A stretch of 64,000 nucleotides of DNA, taken from the NCBI RefSeq assembly GCF_011044175.1, contig NZ_CP049057.1:3138501-3202500 (forward strand). Direction: 5' to 3'. A program made the translations under genes and the position numbers. The notes beneath the pieces were generated by a model that saw only the letters and a list, made by a program, of their open reading frames with translations, made no database searches and was not told the origin of the DNA. Below are positions 36,301 to 42,843 of the stretch, piece after piece. Every line of letters begins with the position of its first letter. The stretch's first letter is position 1. Source of the DNA: Rasiella rasia (GTDB taxonomy: Bacteria; Bacteroidota; Bacteroidia; Flavobacteriales; Flavobacteriaceae).

Positions 36301-36734
36301 TCGTAGAGATTTATAGTCAAGAAAAACTAGATCAAGCATTGCATTATCAAGCCACTACATTTGCAAGCCTTTATTTAGAGAATAATGGCGACCATTTTGC
36401 TATTTCAGAATTACCAGTTGAAGCCCAGCTTAGCCCAATTAATGATATGACCGTATTCGATTTTGATAAAGATGGCAATTTAGATGTGGTGCTTGGCGGC
36501 AATATGTATGGTACAGAGGTTGAAACTCCTGCCTACGATGCCGGAAAAGGTTTGTTTTTACAAGGAAACGGTGACGGAACATTCACCAGTATTTTTGAAG
36601 TCAATAAAAGCGGTGTCTATATGCCTAATGATGTAAAAAATCTTGAATTAATTTTTATTTCAACCGAAAAACGCCCAGCTATTCTTGTAGCGAATAACAA
36701 TAGTGCACTTCAGCTATTGGCATGGATACGTTAA
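33387..36734 (+). CDS. CRTAC1/VCBS repeat lipoprotein with ASPIC/UnbV domain
   Basis: A 1115-residue exported protein. The N-terminal lipobox LFGSCNTDK predicts a lipoprotein. About fourteen FG-GAP/VCBS-type units each carry an Asp-rich calcium-binding loop (for example DINNDGLQDVFF, DLDNDGDLDLVV, DWDGDGDLDLFV, DFDKDGNLDVVL), predicting two beta-propellers. Between them is an ASPIC/UnbV domain (HFGLGANTKVDKAEILWTDG, near 565-590). Such proteins are common in Bacteroidota and often sit with SusCD systems, but none is near here. Function unknown; surface display or polymer binding is the usual suggestion. Confidence 0.85.
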   Translation: MIDKIFSCILLSTIIGLFGSCNTDKANQTNSYAESPLFLLIDGKDSGIDFINTSKETPNRHFGYYEYFYNGSGVAIGDINNDGLQDVFFAGNDTPNALYLNEGDLTFKNISKKAGIVSDNWSTGVTMVDINQDGLLDIYVCNSGPDAVDALLANQLYINNGDETFTESAAAYGIADISFSSQAVFFDYDKDNDLDLLVVNHSDVKYGKGIQGWEKSLSEKSEAEYKKSCNTLFRNNGNNTFTDITKEAGLFRPGFGLGVSISDFDENGFLDIYISNDYFVPDFLFFNVGNGTFKEGIQARTAHTSFYAMGCDAADINNDGLIDISVVDMTPADHYRNKTLMESMDVDRFNYLVNNRQIIPQYMYNTLSVNRGRGIFSEVAHLSGVAQTDWSWATLLADLDNDMQKDMYVTNGFKRDIKDNDWRIDFIERKKKDGIDAEIYFEELKKANSLPIPNYGFKNNGKLSFANKTEDWGLQTPSFSNGAAYGDLDNDGDLDLVVNNLEDVAFVYQNTTSEKEEHHFIQFELTNPTAPNSVLNAQVKIYAGGQTQLVEYQFVRGYYSSMQPLAHFGLGANTKVDKAEILWTDGTVTTLQNPSINKKHTVDKSQSKSTVATTQPPKPYFMDAISRAKEVTYKHTENNFDDFNKEILLPHKQAALGPAIAVGDVNGDSFDDFYVGGALGQPAQLYTQSNVEGFVRSVQPSFINDAKYEDTGALFFDADADGDLDLYVASGGGGDVATNKKLLQDRLYLNDGFGNFSKNSNALPEITSSTMNVTANDWDGDGDLDLFVAGRTTPGNYPVAPQSYLLVNEKGIFKNKTKTLAPQLEWAGMITSSCWTDINKDGRKDLLVVGEWMGIKAFINTQTGFKDQSKALGLSETTGWWYSIVAADFDKDGDEDVLVGNVGLNNKFHPSTEKPLHIFANDFDDNGTQDIVLSKLYKGKLTPVRGKECSTQQMPYLQERFPSYSDFASSTLVEIYSQEKLDQALHYQATTFASLYLENNGDHFAISELPVEAQLSPINDMTVFDFDKDGNLDVVLGGNMYGTEVETPAYDAGKGLFLQGNGDGTFTSIFEVNKSGVYMPNDVKNLELIFISTEKRPAILVANNNSALQLLAWIR

Positions 36735-36736
36735 AC

Positions 36737-36764
36737 TAAAAAAGCCACCTCAAATGAGATGGCT
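36737..36764 (-). terminator. terminator downstream of tRNA-Leu
   Basis: On the minus strand stem AGCCATCTC / GAGGTGGCT (one mismatched pair) is followed by TTTTTT. Read on the plus strand it may also slow transcripts of the CRTAC1 gene ending at 36734. Confidence 0.6.
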
Positions 36765-36766
36765 CG

Positions 36767-36852
36767 TGGTACCCGGGATGGGACTTGAACCCACACGCAA
36801 CTAGTGCACACGGCCCTCAACCGTGCCTGTCTACCAATTTCAGCACCCGGGT
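36767..36852 (-). tRNA. tRNA-Leu (anticodon GAG)
   Basis: On the minus strand the acceptor ACCCGGG pairs perfectly with CCCGGGT, followed by A and an encoded CCA. The anticodon loop TTGAGGG sits between ACGG and CCGT. The long variable arm (GTGCACTAGTTGCGT region) is typical of a class II leucine tRNA. T-loop GTTCAAGTC is present. Confidence 0.95.
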
Positions 36853-36879
36853 AGCTATACTAACAAACTGCTAGTAACA

Positions 36880-36907
36880 AAAAAAGTACCGCTACGAGCA
36901 GTACTTT
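36880..36907 (-). terminator. terminator between tRNA-Lys and tRNA-Leu
   Basis: Minus-strand stem AAAGTAC-x-GCT / AGC-x-GTACTTT followed by a run of T, just after the tRNA-Lys 3' end. The two tRNAs may thus be transcribed separately. Confidence 0.6.
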
Positions 36908-36911
36908 CTTG

Positions 36912-36984
36912 TGACTTGGCTGGGGCTCGAACCCAGGACCACCTCCTTAAAAGGGAGGTGCTCTACCAACTGAGCTACCAAGTC
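36912..36984 (-). tRNA. tRNA-Lys (anticodon TTT)
   Basis: On the minus strand the acceptor GACTTGG pairs with CCAAGTC, and the anticodon stem CCTCC/GGAGG encloses loop CTTTTAA. T-arm CTGGG-TTCGAGC-CCCAG is canonical. The bases after the discriminator read CAA, so the CCA end is not encoded. Confidence 0.96.
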
Positions 36985-37098
36985 ATAATTTCAATAAAAA
37001 AAGGGCTTGTTATTTCCCTTTAGCGGGTGCAAATATACTATCATTAAATTAATTATTCAAAGCTATTAGAAAGAAAATTTTTCTTTTTCTAATAAATC

Positions 37099-37127
37099 TT
37101 GGTCAAGGTCTAAAATAGCTATTTTTG
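37099..37127 (+). promoter_or_regulatory. Bacteroidota-type promoter for aroK, very close to the start codon
   Basis: TTG (37099-37101), 18 bases, TATTTTTG (37120-37127), a perfect TAnnTTTG. The ATG begins only 5 bases later, so the transcript may be leaderless or nearly so. Confidence 0.6.
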
Positions 37128-37132
37128 TTAGA

Positions 37133-37651
37133 ATGAAAATAGTTCTAATAGGATACATGGGTAGCGGGAAAACTGCGGTGGGACAACAACTGGCAGAAGT
37201 GCTTGGGGTGCCATTTTTAGATTTAGACACGCAAATTGAAGAGGCCACACAGCTGTCTGTTTCTGAAATTTTTGAAAAAAAAGGAGAAATTTTCTTCCGA
37301 AGAAAGGAATTTGAAACGCTACAAAACTTATTGACGGCAGATACTTCGTTTGTGTTGGCAACGGGTGGAGGAACTCCTTGTTATGGCACCAGCATGCAAC
37401 AGATAAAAGAGGCTGCCAATACAAAAAGTGTTTTCTTACATGCGTCGTTAGAGGTGCTTTCCAAAAGATTGTTCATAGAGAAATCGAAAAGACCACTTAT
37501 AGCACATCTAGAAACGGAAGTGCTATTAAACGATTTTATTAGAAAACATATTTTTGAGCGTAATTTTTATTACCAACAAGCAACTTTTAAAGTGGATGCT
37601 AACAATGAAGTAGCAGCTGTAGTCGCGGCTATTGTTATACAACTATTCTAA
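37133..37651 (+). CDS. aroK: shikimate kinase
   Basis: A 172-residue P-loop kinase phosphorylating shikimate at the 3-hydroxyl in aromatic amino acid synthesis. Walker A is GYMGSGKTAVG (residues 7-17). DLDTQIEEATQLSVSEIF holds the shikimate-binding Asp. EIFFRRKEFETL has the conserved Arg, ATGGGTP is the Gly-rich motif (about 82-88), and KSKRPLI is the lid region. Stands alone, convergent with and overlapping the next gene by 9 bases. Confidence 0.95.
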   Translation: MKIVLIGYMGSGKTAVGQQLAEVLGVPFLDLDTQIEEATQLSVSEIFEKKGEIFFRRKEFETLQNLLTADTSFVLATGGGTPCYGTSMQQIKEAANTKSVFLHASLEVLSKRLFIEKSKRPLIAHLETEVLLNDFIRKHIFERNFYYQQATFKVDANNEVAAVVAAIVIQLF

Positions 37652-38146
37652 CACCGCGCGGTCATTACCTTTTTCAAAAATAACCGAAATGTTCTCATTA
37701 ATGGATGTAGAGAGTGAGATGCCTTTGTAATCTGCTTTTACAGGGTACTTTTTATGGTTTCTATCAACCAACACCGCAGTTTTAAACTGACGTAAGGAAA
37801 CATCTAAAAAATGCTTTACACCATAAATCAGCGTGGTACCAGAATGTAGCACGTCGTCTACCAAAACCAAACTACTATTGGTGTATTTTTCAGGAGATAT
37901 GCTTGTAACAACTGGAGCTAACGGATTCTTCTTATCAATCTTTACTTTACAGAGGGTAACTTTAATTGGAGAAATCTTTTCAACAGCTCTCTTAAGCTTT
38001 TCGGCTAGTACATACCCATTATCCTGAATTCCGGCTATAATTACAACTTCTTCAGACACATTCGCCTCATAAATTTGATACGCCATGCGTCTAATCTTAT
38101 GAGCGATTTCAGTTTTATTCAATATTAATGTCTCCGTTTTTGGCAT
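37643..38146 (-). CDS. phosphoribosyltransferase family protein (PyrR-like)
   Basis: A 167-residue type I phosphoribosyltransferase. The PRPP loop is LVLVDDVLHSGTTLIYG (about residues 94-110), and IIAGIQDNGYVLAEKL contains the pyrophosphate-loop region. The layout resembles PyrR/Hpt-like enzymes, but no uracil or purine specificity can be read. Its 3' end overlaps aroK by 9 bases on the opposite strand. Together with the S4 gene upstream on the same strand it may form a small transcription unit. Confidence 0.82.
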   Translation of the reverse strand: MPKTETLILNKTEIAHKIRRMAYQIYEANVSEEVVIIAGIQDNGYVLAEKLKRAVEKISPIKVTLCKVKIDKKNPLAPVVTSISPEKYTNSSLVLVDDVLHSGTTLIYGVKHFLDVSLRQFKTAVLVDRNHKKYPVKADYKGISLSTSINENISVIFEKGNDRAVLE

Positions 38147-38178
38147 TGCGTATTTTTTTCAAAGATACATAGTTATAA

Positions 38179-38556
38179 TTATTCCTCTTCGCCTCGTTCT
38201 TTATAGTCGTCTATGTCTCGACGATCTTTTTTAGTAGGACGGCCAACACCTTTTTTGCGGTAGTAGGTTTTAGCATACTTCAATAATTCGGTTTGTTCAA
38301 AGGCTTCTTTCGGGGTGTTGTCTACTCTATACAAGCCTACCAGCTTGGCGCCAACTCGATTTGGTGGAATATCTAGTACTTCAATTTGATAGTTAATTTG
38401 GTTTTTTCTAAATGAAATTTTATCTCCTGGAAAAACTTCTCTAGAGGCTTTTACAGTTGCATTATTAACCTTAACGGCCCCTTTTTTACATGCTTGTGTC
38501 CCTATATTTCGAGTCTTAACATACCGAATACACCATAAATATTTATCAACCCTCAT
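38179..38556 (-). CDS. RNA-binding S4 domain protein (HslR-like)
   Basis: A 125-residue basic protein with an N-terminal S4 domain: MRVDKYLWCIRYVKTRNIGT, then ACKKGAVKVNN, then PGDKISFRK (residues 1-55). Length and C-terminal basic tail (YYRKKGVGRPTKKDRRDIDDY) match the Hsp15/HslR group, which binds stalled 50S subunits with peptidyl-tRNA in E. coli. Role here is inferred by family. Confidence 0.88.
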   Translation of the reverse strand: MRVDKYLWCIRYVKTRNIGTQACKKGAVKVNNATVKASREVFPGDKISFRKNQINYQIEVLDIPPNRVGAKLVGLYRVDNTPKEAFEQTELLKYAKTYYRKKGVGRPTKKDRRDIDDYKERGEEE

Positions 38557-38590
38557 ACAAAAGCACTTAATTCTGCGTTAACATAGCATA

Positions 38591-38598
38591 CAAAAATA
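38591..38598 (-). promoter_or_regulatory. -7 promoter element for the S4 protein gene
   Basis: Minus-strand TATTTTTG, a perfect TAnnTTTG, 34 bases before the ATG. No clear TTG at the expected upstream distance. Confidence 0.35.
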
Positions 38599-38632
38599 AC
38601 GGAAAATTGTATCTTGCGCACCTGAAAAATTG

Positions 38633-39571
38633 ATGATGAAAAAAATATTAAAATACGGAGTACTACTTTTAACAATCCTTCCTGCGCTAGTAGCATGTGG
38701 AGGTGATGATGATAATACAGATCCAAATTTTGTACCTGCAAGAGATCGTGGGGAAGAAGAACCTTTAAGCACGGTGATTGTAGAAGAATACCTCAATACG
38801 CATTTTTACAATTACGAAGAATTTGCAAACCCTCCTGCTAATTTCGACTATAAAATAAAGTTCGATACTATTGCTGGCGAGAATGCAGATAAAATACGTT
38901 TAATAGACCAAGTGTCTTCTAAAATAGTGAAAGACCGTGTTACAGAAGGCGTAACCTATAAACTTTACTATCTTGATGCACTTCAAGGCGCTGGTGAAAA
39001 ACCTACATTTGGTGATTTTGCTACCGTAAGCTACGAAGGAATTTATATTAATGAAGAAGAAAGCACGAGTCCGTACACAAAGTTATTCGATTCTTCTGTC
39101 ACACCGGTAAAATTCGATTTAACAACTATTGTAAATGGTCTTCAGGACGCAATTATTGAATTTGAAACTGCTTCAAATTTTACTACAAATCCAGACGGAT
39201 CTATCAGCTTTGAGGATTATGGTGTAGGTGCTGTCTTTATGCAAGCAGGTTTAGGCTATTATGTGAATCCACCTCCTGGATCAGACATTCCGTTGTACTC
39301 TCAGTTAATTTTTACATTTCAGCTATATGCAAAGGAAACTGGAGATCAAGACGGTGATGGTTTACCTACTTTTATGGAAGACCCAAACGGAAACGGTCTA
39401 GAAGAAGATGACGATACAGACGGTGATGTAGCTCCAAACTTCGACGATGCAGACGATGACGGCGATGGAAGACCTACTAGAGATGAGATTGTAATCGATA
39501 GCCAAGGAAATGTAACCTTTACAGATACAGACGGTGACGGCATTCCCGATCACTTAGATGCAGATAGTTAA
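38633..39571 (+). CDS. FKBP-type peptidyl-prolyl isomerase lipoprotein with Asp-rich C-terminal repeats
   Basis: About 312 residues. A lipoprotein signal ends LPALVACGGDD. The middle (about 125-245) resembles an FKBP domain (GDFATVSYEGIYI, FDSSVTPVKFDLTTIVNGLQ, and a C-terminal LIFTFQLYA strand). The last 75 residues are Asp-Gly repeats such as DQDGDGLPTFMEDPNGNG and DTDGDGIPDHLDADS, like thrombospondin type 3 calcium-binding repeats. It resembles the GldI-type FKBP lipoproteins of Flavobacteriia, though the repeat tail is unusual. The ATG at 38633 or 38636 is preferred over a TTG at 38630. Confidence 0.8.
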   Translation: MMKKILKYGVLLLTILPALVACGGDDDNTDPNFVPARDRGEEEPLSTVIVEEYLNTHFYNYEEFANPPANFDYKIKFDTIAGENADKIRLIDQVSSKIVKDRVTEGVTYKLYYLDALQGAGEKPTFGDFATVSYEGIYINEEESTSPYTKLFDSSVTPVKFDLTTIVNGLQDAIIEFETASNFTTNPDGSISFEDYGVGAVFMQAGLGYYVNPPPGSDIPLYSQLIFTFQLYAKETGDQDGDGLPTFMEDPNGNGLEEDDDTDGDVAPNFDDADDDGDGRPTRDEIVIDSQGNVTFTDTDGDGIPDHLDADS

Positions 39572-39587
39572 TCTGTAATAAATGAAT

Positions 39588-39626
39588 ATAAAAAATGCCT
39601 TGAACTAATTTCAAGGCATTTTTTTA
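39588..39626. terminator. bidirectional terminator between FKBP lipoprotein and transketolase genes
   Basis: Strong hairpin with AATGCCTTGAA / TTCAAGGCATT stem, A-run before and T-run after, between convergent stops at 39571 and 39645. Confidence 0.85.
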
Positions 39627-39644
39627 TTGGTGTATGTTTTAAGT

Positions 39645-40598
39645 CTATTTTCTAGACACTACCTTCTTAGCAGCATTTACAATAGCTTCGGTATTTAGAC
39701 CGTATTTTGCCATAAGCTGGTCTGGGGTTCCAGACTCGCCAAATGTATCGTTGGTAGCTACAAATTCTTGCGGTGTAGGATGTTGCTGCGATAATACGCG
39801 AGCTACGCTTTCTCCTAAACCTCCTAAATAATTATGCTCTTCGGCAGTTACTACCGCTCCTGTTTTTTTAGCAGAAGCTACAATTGCATTTGCGTCTAAA
39901 GGTTTAATGGTATGAATGTTTAGTACTGCTGCGGAAATTCCCTGCTCATGTAATTGTTCGGCTGCTTGTAAGGCTTCCCAAACTAAATGTCCAGTGGCTA
40001 TCAAGGTAACATCAGTACCTTCTTGTAAGTGTACGGCCTCTCCAATTTTAAAACTTCCATTCTCTTCGGTGAAATTCGCCACTTTAGGTCGCCCAAAACG
40101 AAGGTATACAGGTCCGTCGTGTTCTGCTATTGCTAAGGTAGCCGCCTTGGTTTGGTTGTAATCACAAGTATTTATTACAGTCATGCCCGGAAGCATTTTC
40201 ATAAGCCCTAAATCTTCTAAAATCTGATGTGTTGCGCCATCTTCTCCTAAGGTAACTCCGGCATGAGAAGCACAAATTTTTACATTTTTCCCGCTATAGG
40301 CAATACTCTGTCTAATTTGGTCATACACGCGGCCTGTAGAAAAGTTAGCAAACGTGCCAGTAAACGGGATTTTCCCGCCAATAGTCATCCCCGCTGCCAT
40401 ACCCATCATATTAGCTTCAGCAATTCCAACTTGAAAAAAACGTTCTGGATGATTGGCTTTAAATTCGTCCATTTTTAACGAACCTGTAAGATCGGCGCAG
40501 AGTGCAACCACATCTTTATTTGTTTTTCCTAGTTCGGTAAGTCCTGCTCCAAAACCTGAGCGTGTATCCTTTTTGCCTGAATCTGTATATTTTTTCAT
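39645..40598 (-). CDS. transketolase, C-terminal subunit
   Basis: A 317-residue protein covering the pyrimidine-binding and C-terminal domains of transketolase: RSGFGAGLTELGKTNKDVVA, FFQVGIAEANMMGMAAGM (catalytic Glu region), and LNIHTIKPLDANAIVASAKK. Together with the N-terminal subunit encoded 48 bases upstream it makes one functional enzyme of the pentose phosphate pathway. Split transketolases are common in Bacteroidota. A short GC-rich palindrome lies between the two genes. Confidence 0.93.
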   Translation of the reverse strand: MKKYTDSGKKDTRSGFGAGLTELGKTNKDVVALCADLTGSLKMDEFKANHPERFFQVGIAEANMMGMAAGMTIGGKIPFTGTFANFSTGRVYDQIRQSIAYSGKNVKICASHAGVTLGEDGATHQILEDLGLMKMLPGMTVINTCDYNQTKAATLAIAEHDGPVYLRFGRPKVANFTEENGSFKIGEAVHLQEGTDVTLIATGHLVWEALQAAEQLHEQGISAAVLNIHTIKPLDANAIVASAKKTGAVVTAEEHNYLGGLGESVARVLSQQHPTPQEFVATNDTFGESGTPDQLMAKYGLNTEAIVNAAKKVVSRK

Positions 40599-40606
40599 CG
40601 TATTGC

Positions 40607-40620
40607 CCGCGCTGGCGGGT
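40607..40620 (-). repeat. small GC-rich palindrome between transketolase subunit genes
   Basis: CCCGC-GCTG-GCGGG forms a 5-bp stem in the 48-base gap. With no T-run it is not a convincing terminator; it may modulate the relative level of the downstream subunit or be a remnant repeat. Confidence 0.4.
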
Positions 40621-40646
40621 TTCTTTTAATTAATAGCCTCGTGTTC

Positions 40647-41492
40647 TTAGTAGTCGCCTAGCGTTTCTGGATTTTGTGCCAGAGCCGTTTCTAGTTGCTC
40701 GTCATTAGGTGCCTTACCATGCCATGCGTGGGTATGCATCATAAAATCTACGCCATTACCCATTACCGTGTGCATTAAAACACAGATAGGCTTACCTTGC
40801 CCAGTATGTTCTTTTGCGGTACTCAGTGTATTAATGATGGCTTCCAGATTGTTCCCTTCTTTTATTTCTAGAACTTCCCAACCAAAGGCTTCAAATTTTC
40901 CTTTAAGGTTACCCATAGGAAGTACATTTTCTAAAGAACCGTCTATTTGCTGCCCGTTATAATCTATAGTTACAATTAGGTTGTCAATTTTATTTCCAGC
41001 GGCATACATGATCGCTTCCCAATTCTGACCCTCTTGTAATTCTCCATCTCCACAAAGGGTGTAGACAAGATGTTTGTCATTGTTTAGTTTTTTTGTTTCT
41101 GCTGCACCAATGGCTACGGAAATACCCTGACCTAAAGATCCAGAGGCTACACGAATACCTGGCAACCCTTCATGCGTGGTTGGGTGCCCCTGTAAACGTG
41201 AATCGATATGACGAAAGGTGTTCAGTTCGTCTACTGGAAAATAACCAGAGCGAGCCAACACACTATAAAACACAGGTGAGATATGTCCGTTAGACAAGAA
41301 AAAGAGATCTTCTCCAATGCCGTCCATCGAAAAACCTTCATTTCGGTCCATCAGCTCTTGGTAGAGTGCTACAAAAAATTCTGCGCAGCCAAGTGAGCCT
41401 CCTGGGTGACCAGAGTTTACTCGGTGTACTTGACGTAGTATATCTCTACGTACTTGAGTGACCAATTGTTCTAACTTTTCAATGTTTGCCAT
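40647..41492 (-). CDS. transketolase, N-terminal (TPP-binding) subunit
   Basis: A 281-residue protein with the thiamine diphosphate motif LCGDGELQEGQNWEAIMYAA (GDG...N) and the transketolase N-terminal SGHPGGSLGCAEFFVALY. HTVMGNGVDFM and HAWHGKAPNDEQ follow near the C-terminus. The start is ATG 41492 (MANIEKLEQL). An in-frame TTG at 41516 lies inside the promoter -7 element and can be excluded. It works with the C-terminal subunit just downstream. Confidence 0.93.
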   Translation of the reverse strand: MANIEKLEQLVTQVRRDILRQVHRVNSGHPGGSLGCAEFFVALYQELMDRNEGFSMDGIGEDLFFLSNGHISPVFYSVLARSGYFPVDELNTFRHIDSRLQGHPTTHEGLPGIRVASGSLGQGISVAIGAAETKKLNNDKHLVYTLCGDGELQEGQNWEAIMYAAGNKIDNLIVTIDYNGQQIDGSLENVLPMGNLKGKFEAFGWEVLEIKEGNNLEAIINTLSTAKEHTGQGKPICVLMHTVMGNGVDFMMHTHAWHGKAPNDEQLETALAQNPETLGDY

Positions 41493-41513
41493 AATGCCAT
41501 TTATTTTCAGTTT

Positions 41514-41543
41514 CAAAAGTAAGGCAATTAAGACCTAGTGCAA
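41514..41543 (-). promoter_or_regulatory. Bacteroidota-type promoter for the transketolase genes
   Basis: On the minus strand TTG (41543-41541), 19 bases, TACTTTTG (41521-41514): a full consensus match at ideal spacing, 21 bases before ATG 41492. Confidence 0.7.
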
Positions 41544-41639
41544 AGGCGAAAACAAGGCACTTATTAACGATTTTGGTCTTTTGTTAACAGCTATCAATTC
41601 AGTTTTGGTACGTTGGGTTTTAAATCTCTTGGTCTTCTG

Positions 41640-41671
41640 CGTAATTCGTAATTGGTCGTTCGTAATTCGTC
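41640..41671. repeat. heptameric CGTAATT repeat remnant
   Basis: Period-7 pattern: CGTAATT CGTAATT GGTCGTT CGTAATT CGT. Similar AATTACG heptad tracts are familiar intergenic debris in flavobacterial genomes. It lies just upstream of the tgt promoter. Confidence 0.6.
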
Positions 41672-41682
41672 GGGAGAAACGG

Positions 41683-41690
41683 TATCTTTG
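41683..41690 (+). promoter_or_regulatory. -7 promoter element for tgt
   Basis: TATCTTTG, a perfect TAnnTTTG, 22 bases before ATG 41713. It rules out the longer frame that opens at 41581. The -33 position has TTC rather than TTG. Confidence 0.5.
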
Positions 41691-41712
41691 TGCCCGTAAG
41701 AAAAATAAGTGC

Positions 41713-42843
41713 ATGCAGTTCACATTAGAAGGATTAGATAAGGAAAGTCAAGCCAGAGCAGGTAGTATGAAGCTAGATCATGGCGTTGTAGAAACTCCTA
41801 TTTTTATGCCAGTAGGCACCGTTGGAACCGTAAAAGGAGTACACCAACGTGAGTTAAAAGACGAAATCAATCCAGACATTATTTTAGGAAATACCTACCA
41901 TCTATACCTTAGGCCTCAAACCAATATTATTGAAAAGGCAGGCGGATTGCATAAATTCATGAATTGGGACCGAAATATTCTTACCGATAGCGGTGGATTT
42001 CAAGTCTATTCGCTTTCAGCAAACCGAAAAATTAAAGAAGAAGGAGTTAAATTTAAGTCGCATATAGACGGGAGCTTCCATACATTTACGCCAGAAAACG
42101 TGATGGAAATTCAGCGTAAAATAGGCGCCGATATTATTATGGCTTTCGATGAATGTACACCTTATCCATGCGATTATAACTACGCCAAACGATCTATGCA
42201 TATGACGCATCGTTGGTTAGATCGCTGTATAAAGCATCTAGATAAAACACCGCTTACCTATGATTACAATCAGACGTTTTTCCCAATTGTACAAGGAAGT
42301 ACCTACAAAGATTTAAGACAACAATCTGCAGAATATATTGCAAATGCAGGTGCAGCAGGAAATGCCATTGGCGGACTTTCAGTTGGAGAACCTGCCGAAG
42401 AAATGTATGCTATGACCGAAGTGGTTACAGCTATACTTCCGAAGGAAAAACCACGTTACTTAATGGGAGTAGGAACACCTATTAACTTGTTAGAGAATGT
42501 TGCTTTAGGAATTGATATGTTTGACTGTGTGATGCCAACTAGAAATGGAAGAAACGGAATGCTTTTTACCGCGCACGGCACCATTAACATTAAAAATAAG
42601 AAGTGGGAGCAGGACTTTTCACCTATAGATGAAATGGGAATTACATGGGTAGATACAGAATACAGCAAGGCGTATGTACGTCATTTATTTACTGTAAATG
42701 AAATGCTAGGGCGACAAATATGTACCATTCATAACCTAGGTTTTTATCTTTGGTTAATGCGTGAAGCTAGAAAACAAATTCTTGCCGGTACATTTACGCC
42801 TTGGAAAAATAAAATGGTACAACAAATGGACAAACGTTTGTAA
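41713..42843 (+). CDS. tgt: queuine/preQ1 tRNA-ribosyltransferase
   Basis: A 376-residue TIM-barrel enzyme exchanging guanine 34 for preQ1 in tRNAs with GUN anticodons. LTDSGGFQVYSL, GGLSVGEPAEEM, YLMGVGTP and the nucleophile motif DMFDCVMPTRNGRNG (Asp271) are intact. The start MQFTLEGLDKES is preferred. Remarkably, the bacterial zinc site is missing: where Cys-x-Cys-x2-Cys is expected, residues 307-320 read EMGITWVDTEYSKA, although the later IHNLGFY keeps the His. It is followed directly by an LptF/G-type permease gene. Confidence 0.94.
   Translation: MQFTLEGLDKESQARAGSMKLDHGVVETPIFMPVGTVGTVKGVHQRELKDEINPDIILGNTYHLYLRPQTNIIEKAGGLHKFMNWDRNILTDSGGFQVYSLSANRKIKEEGVKFKSHIDGSFHTFTPENVMEIQRKIGADIIMAFDECTPYPCDYNYAKRSMHMTHRWLDRCIKHLDKTPLTYDYNQTFFPIVQGSTYKDLRQQSAEYIANAGAAGNAIGGLSVGEPAEEMYAMTEVVTAILPKEKPRYLMGVGTPINLLENVALGIDMFDCVMPTRNGRNGMLFTAHGTINIKNKKWEQDFSPIDEMGITWVDTEYSKAYVRHLFTVNEMLGRQICTIHNLGFYLWLMREARKQILAGTFTPWKNKMVQQMDKRL

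Noticed and set aside
41535..41723. Minus-strand small frame and upstream extension of tgt
   Set aside because: Both are translations of the heptameric repeat and promoter region; the TATCTTTG element lies inside.
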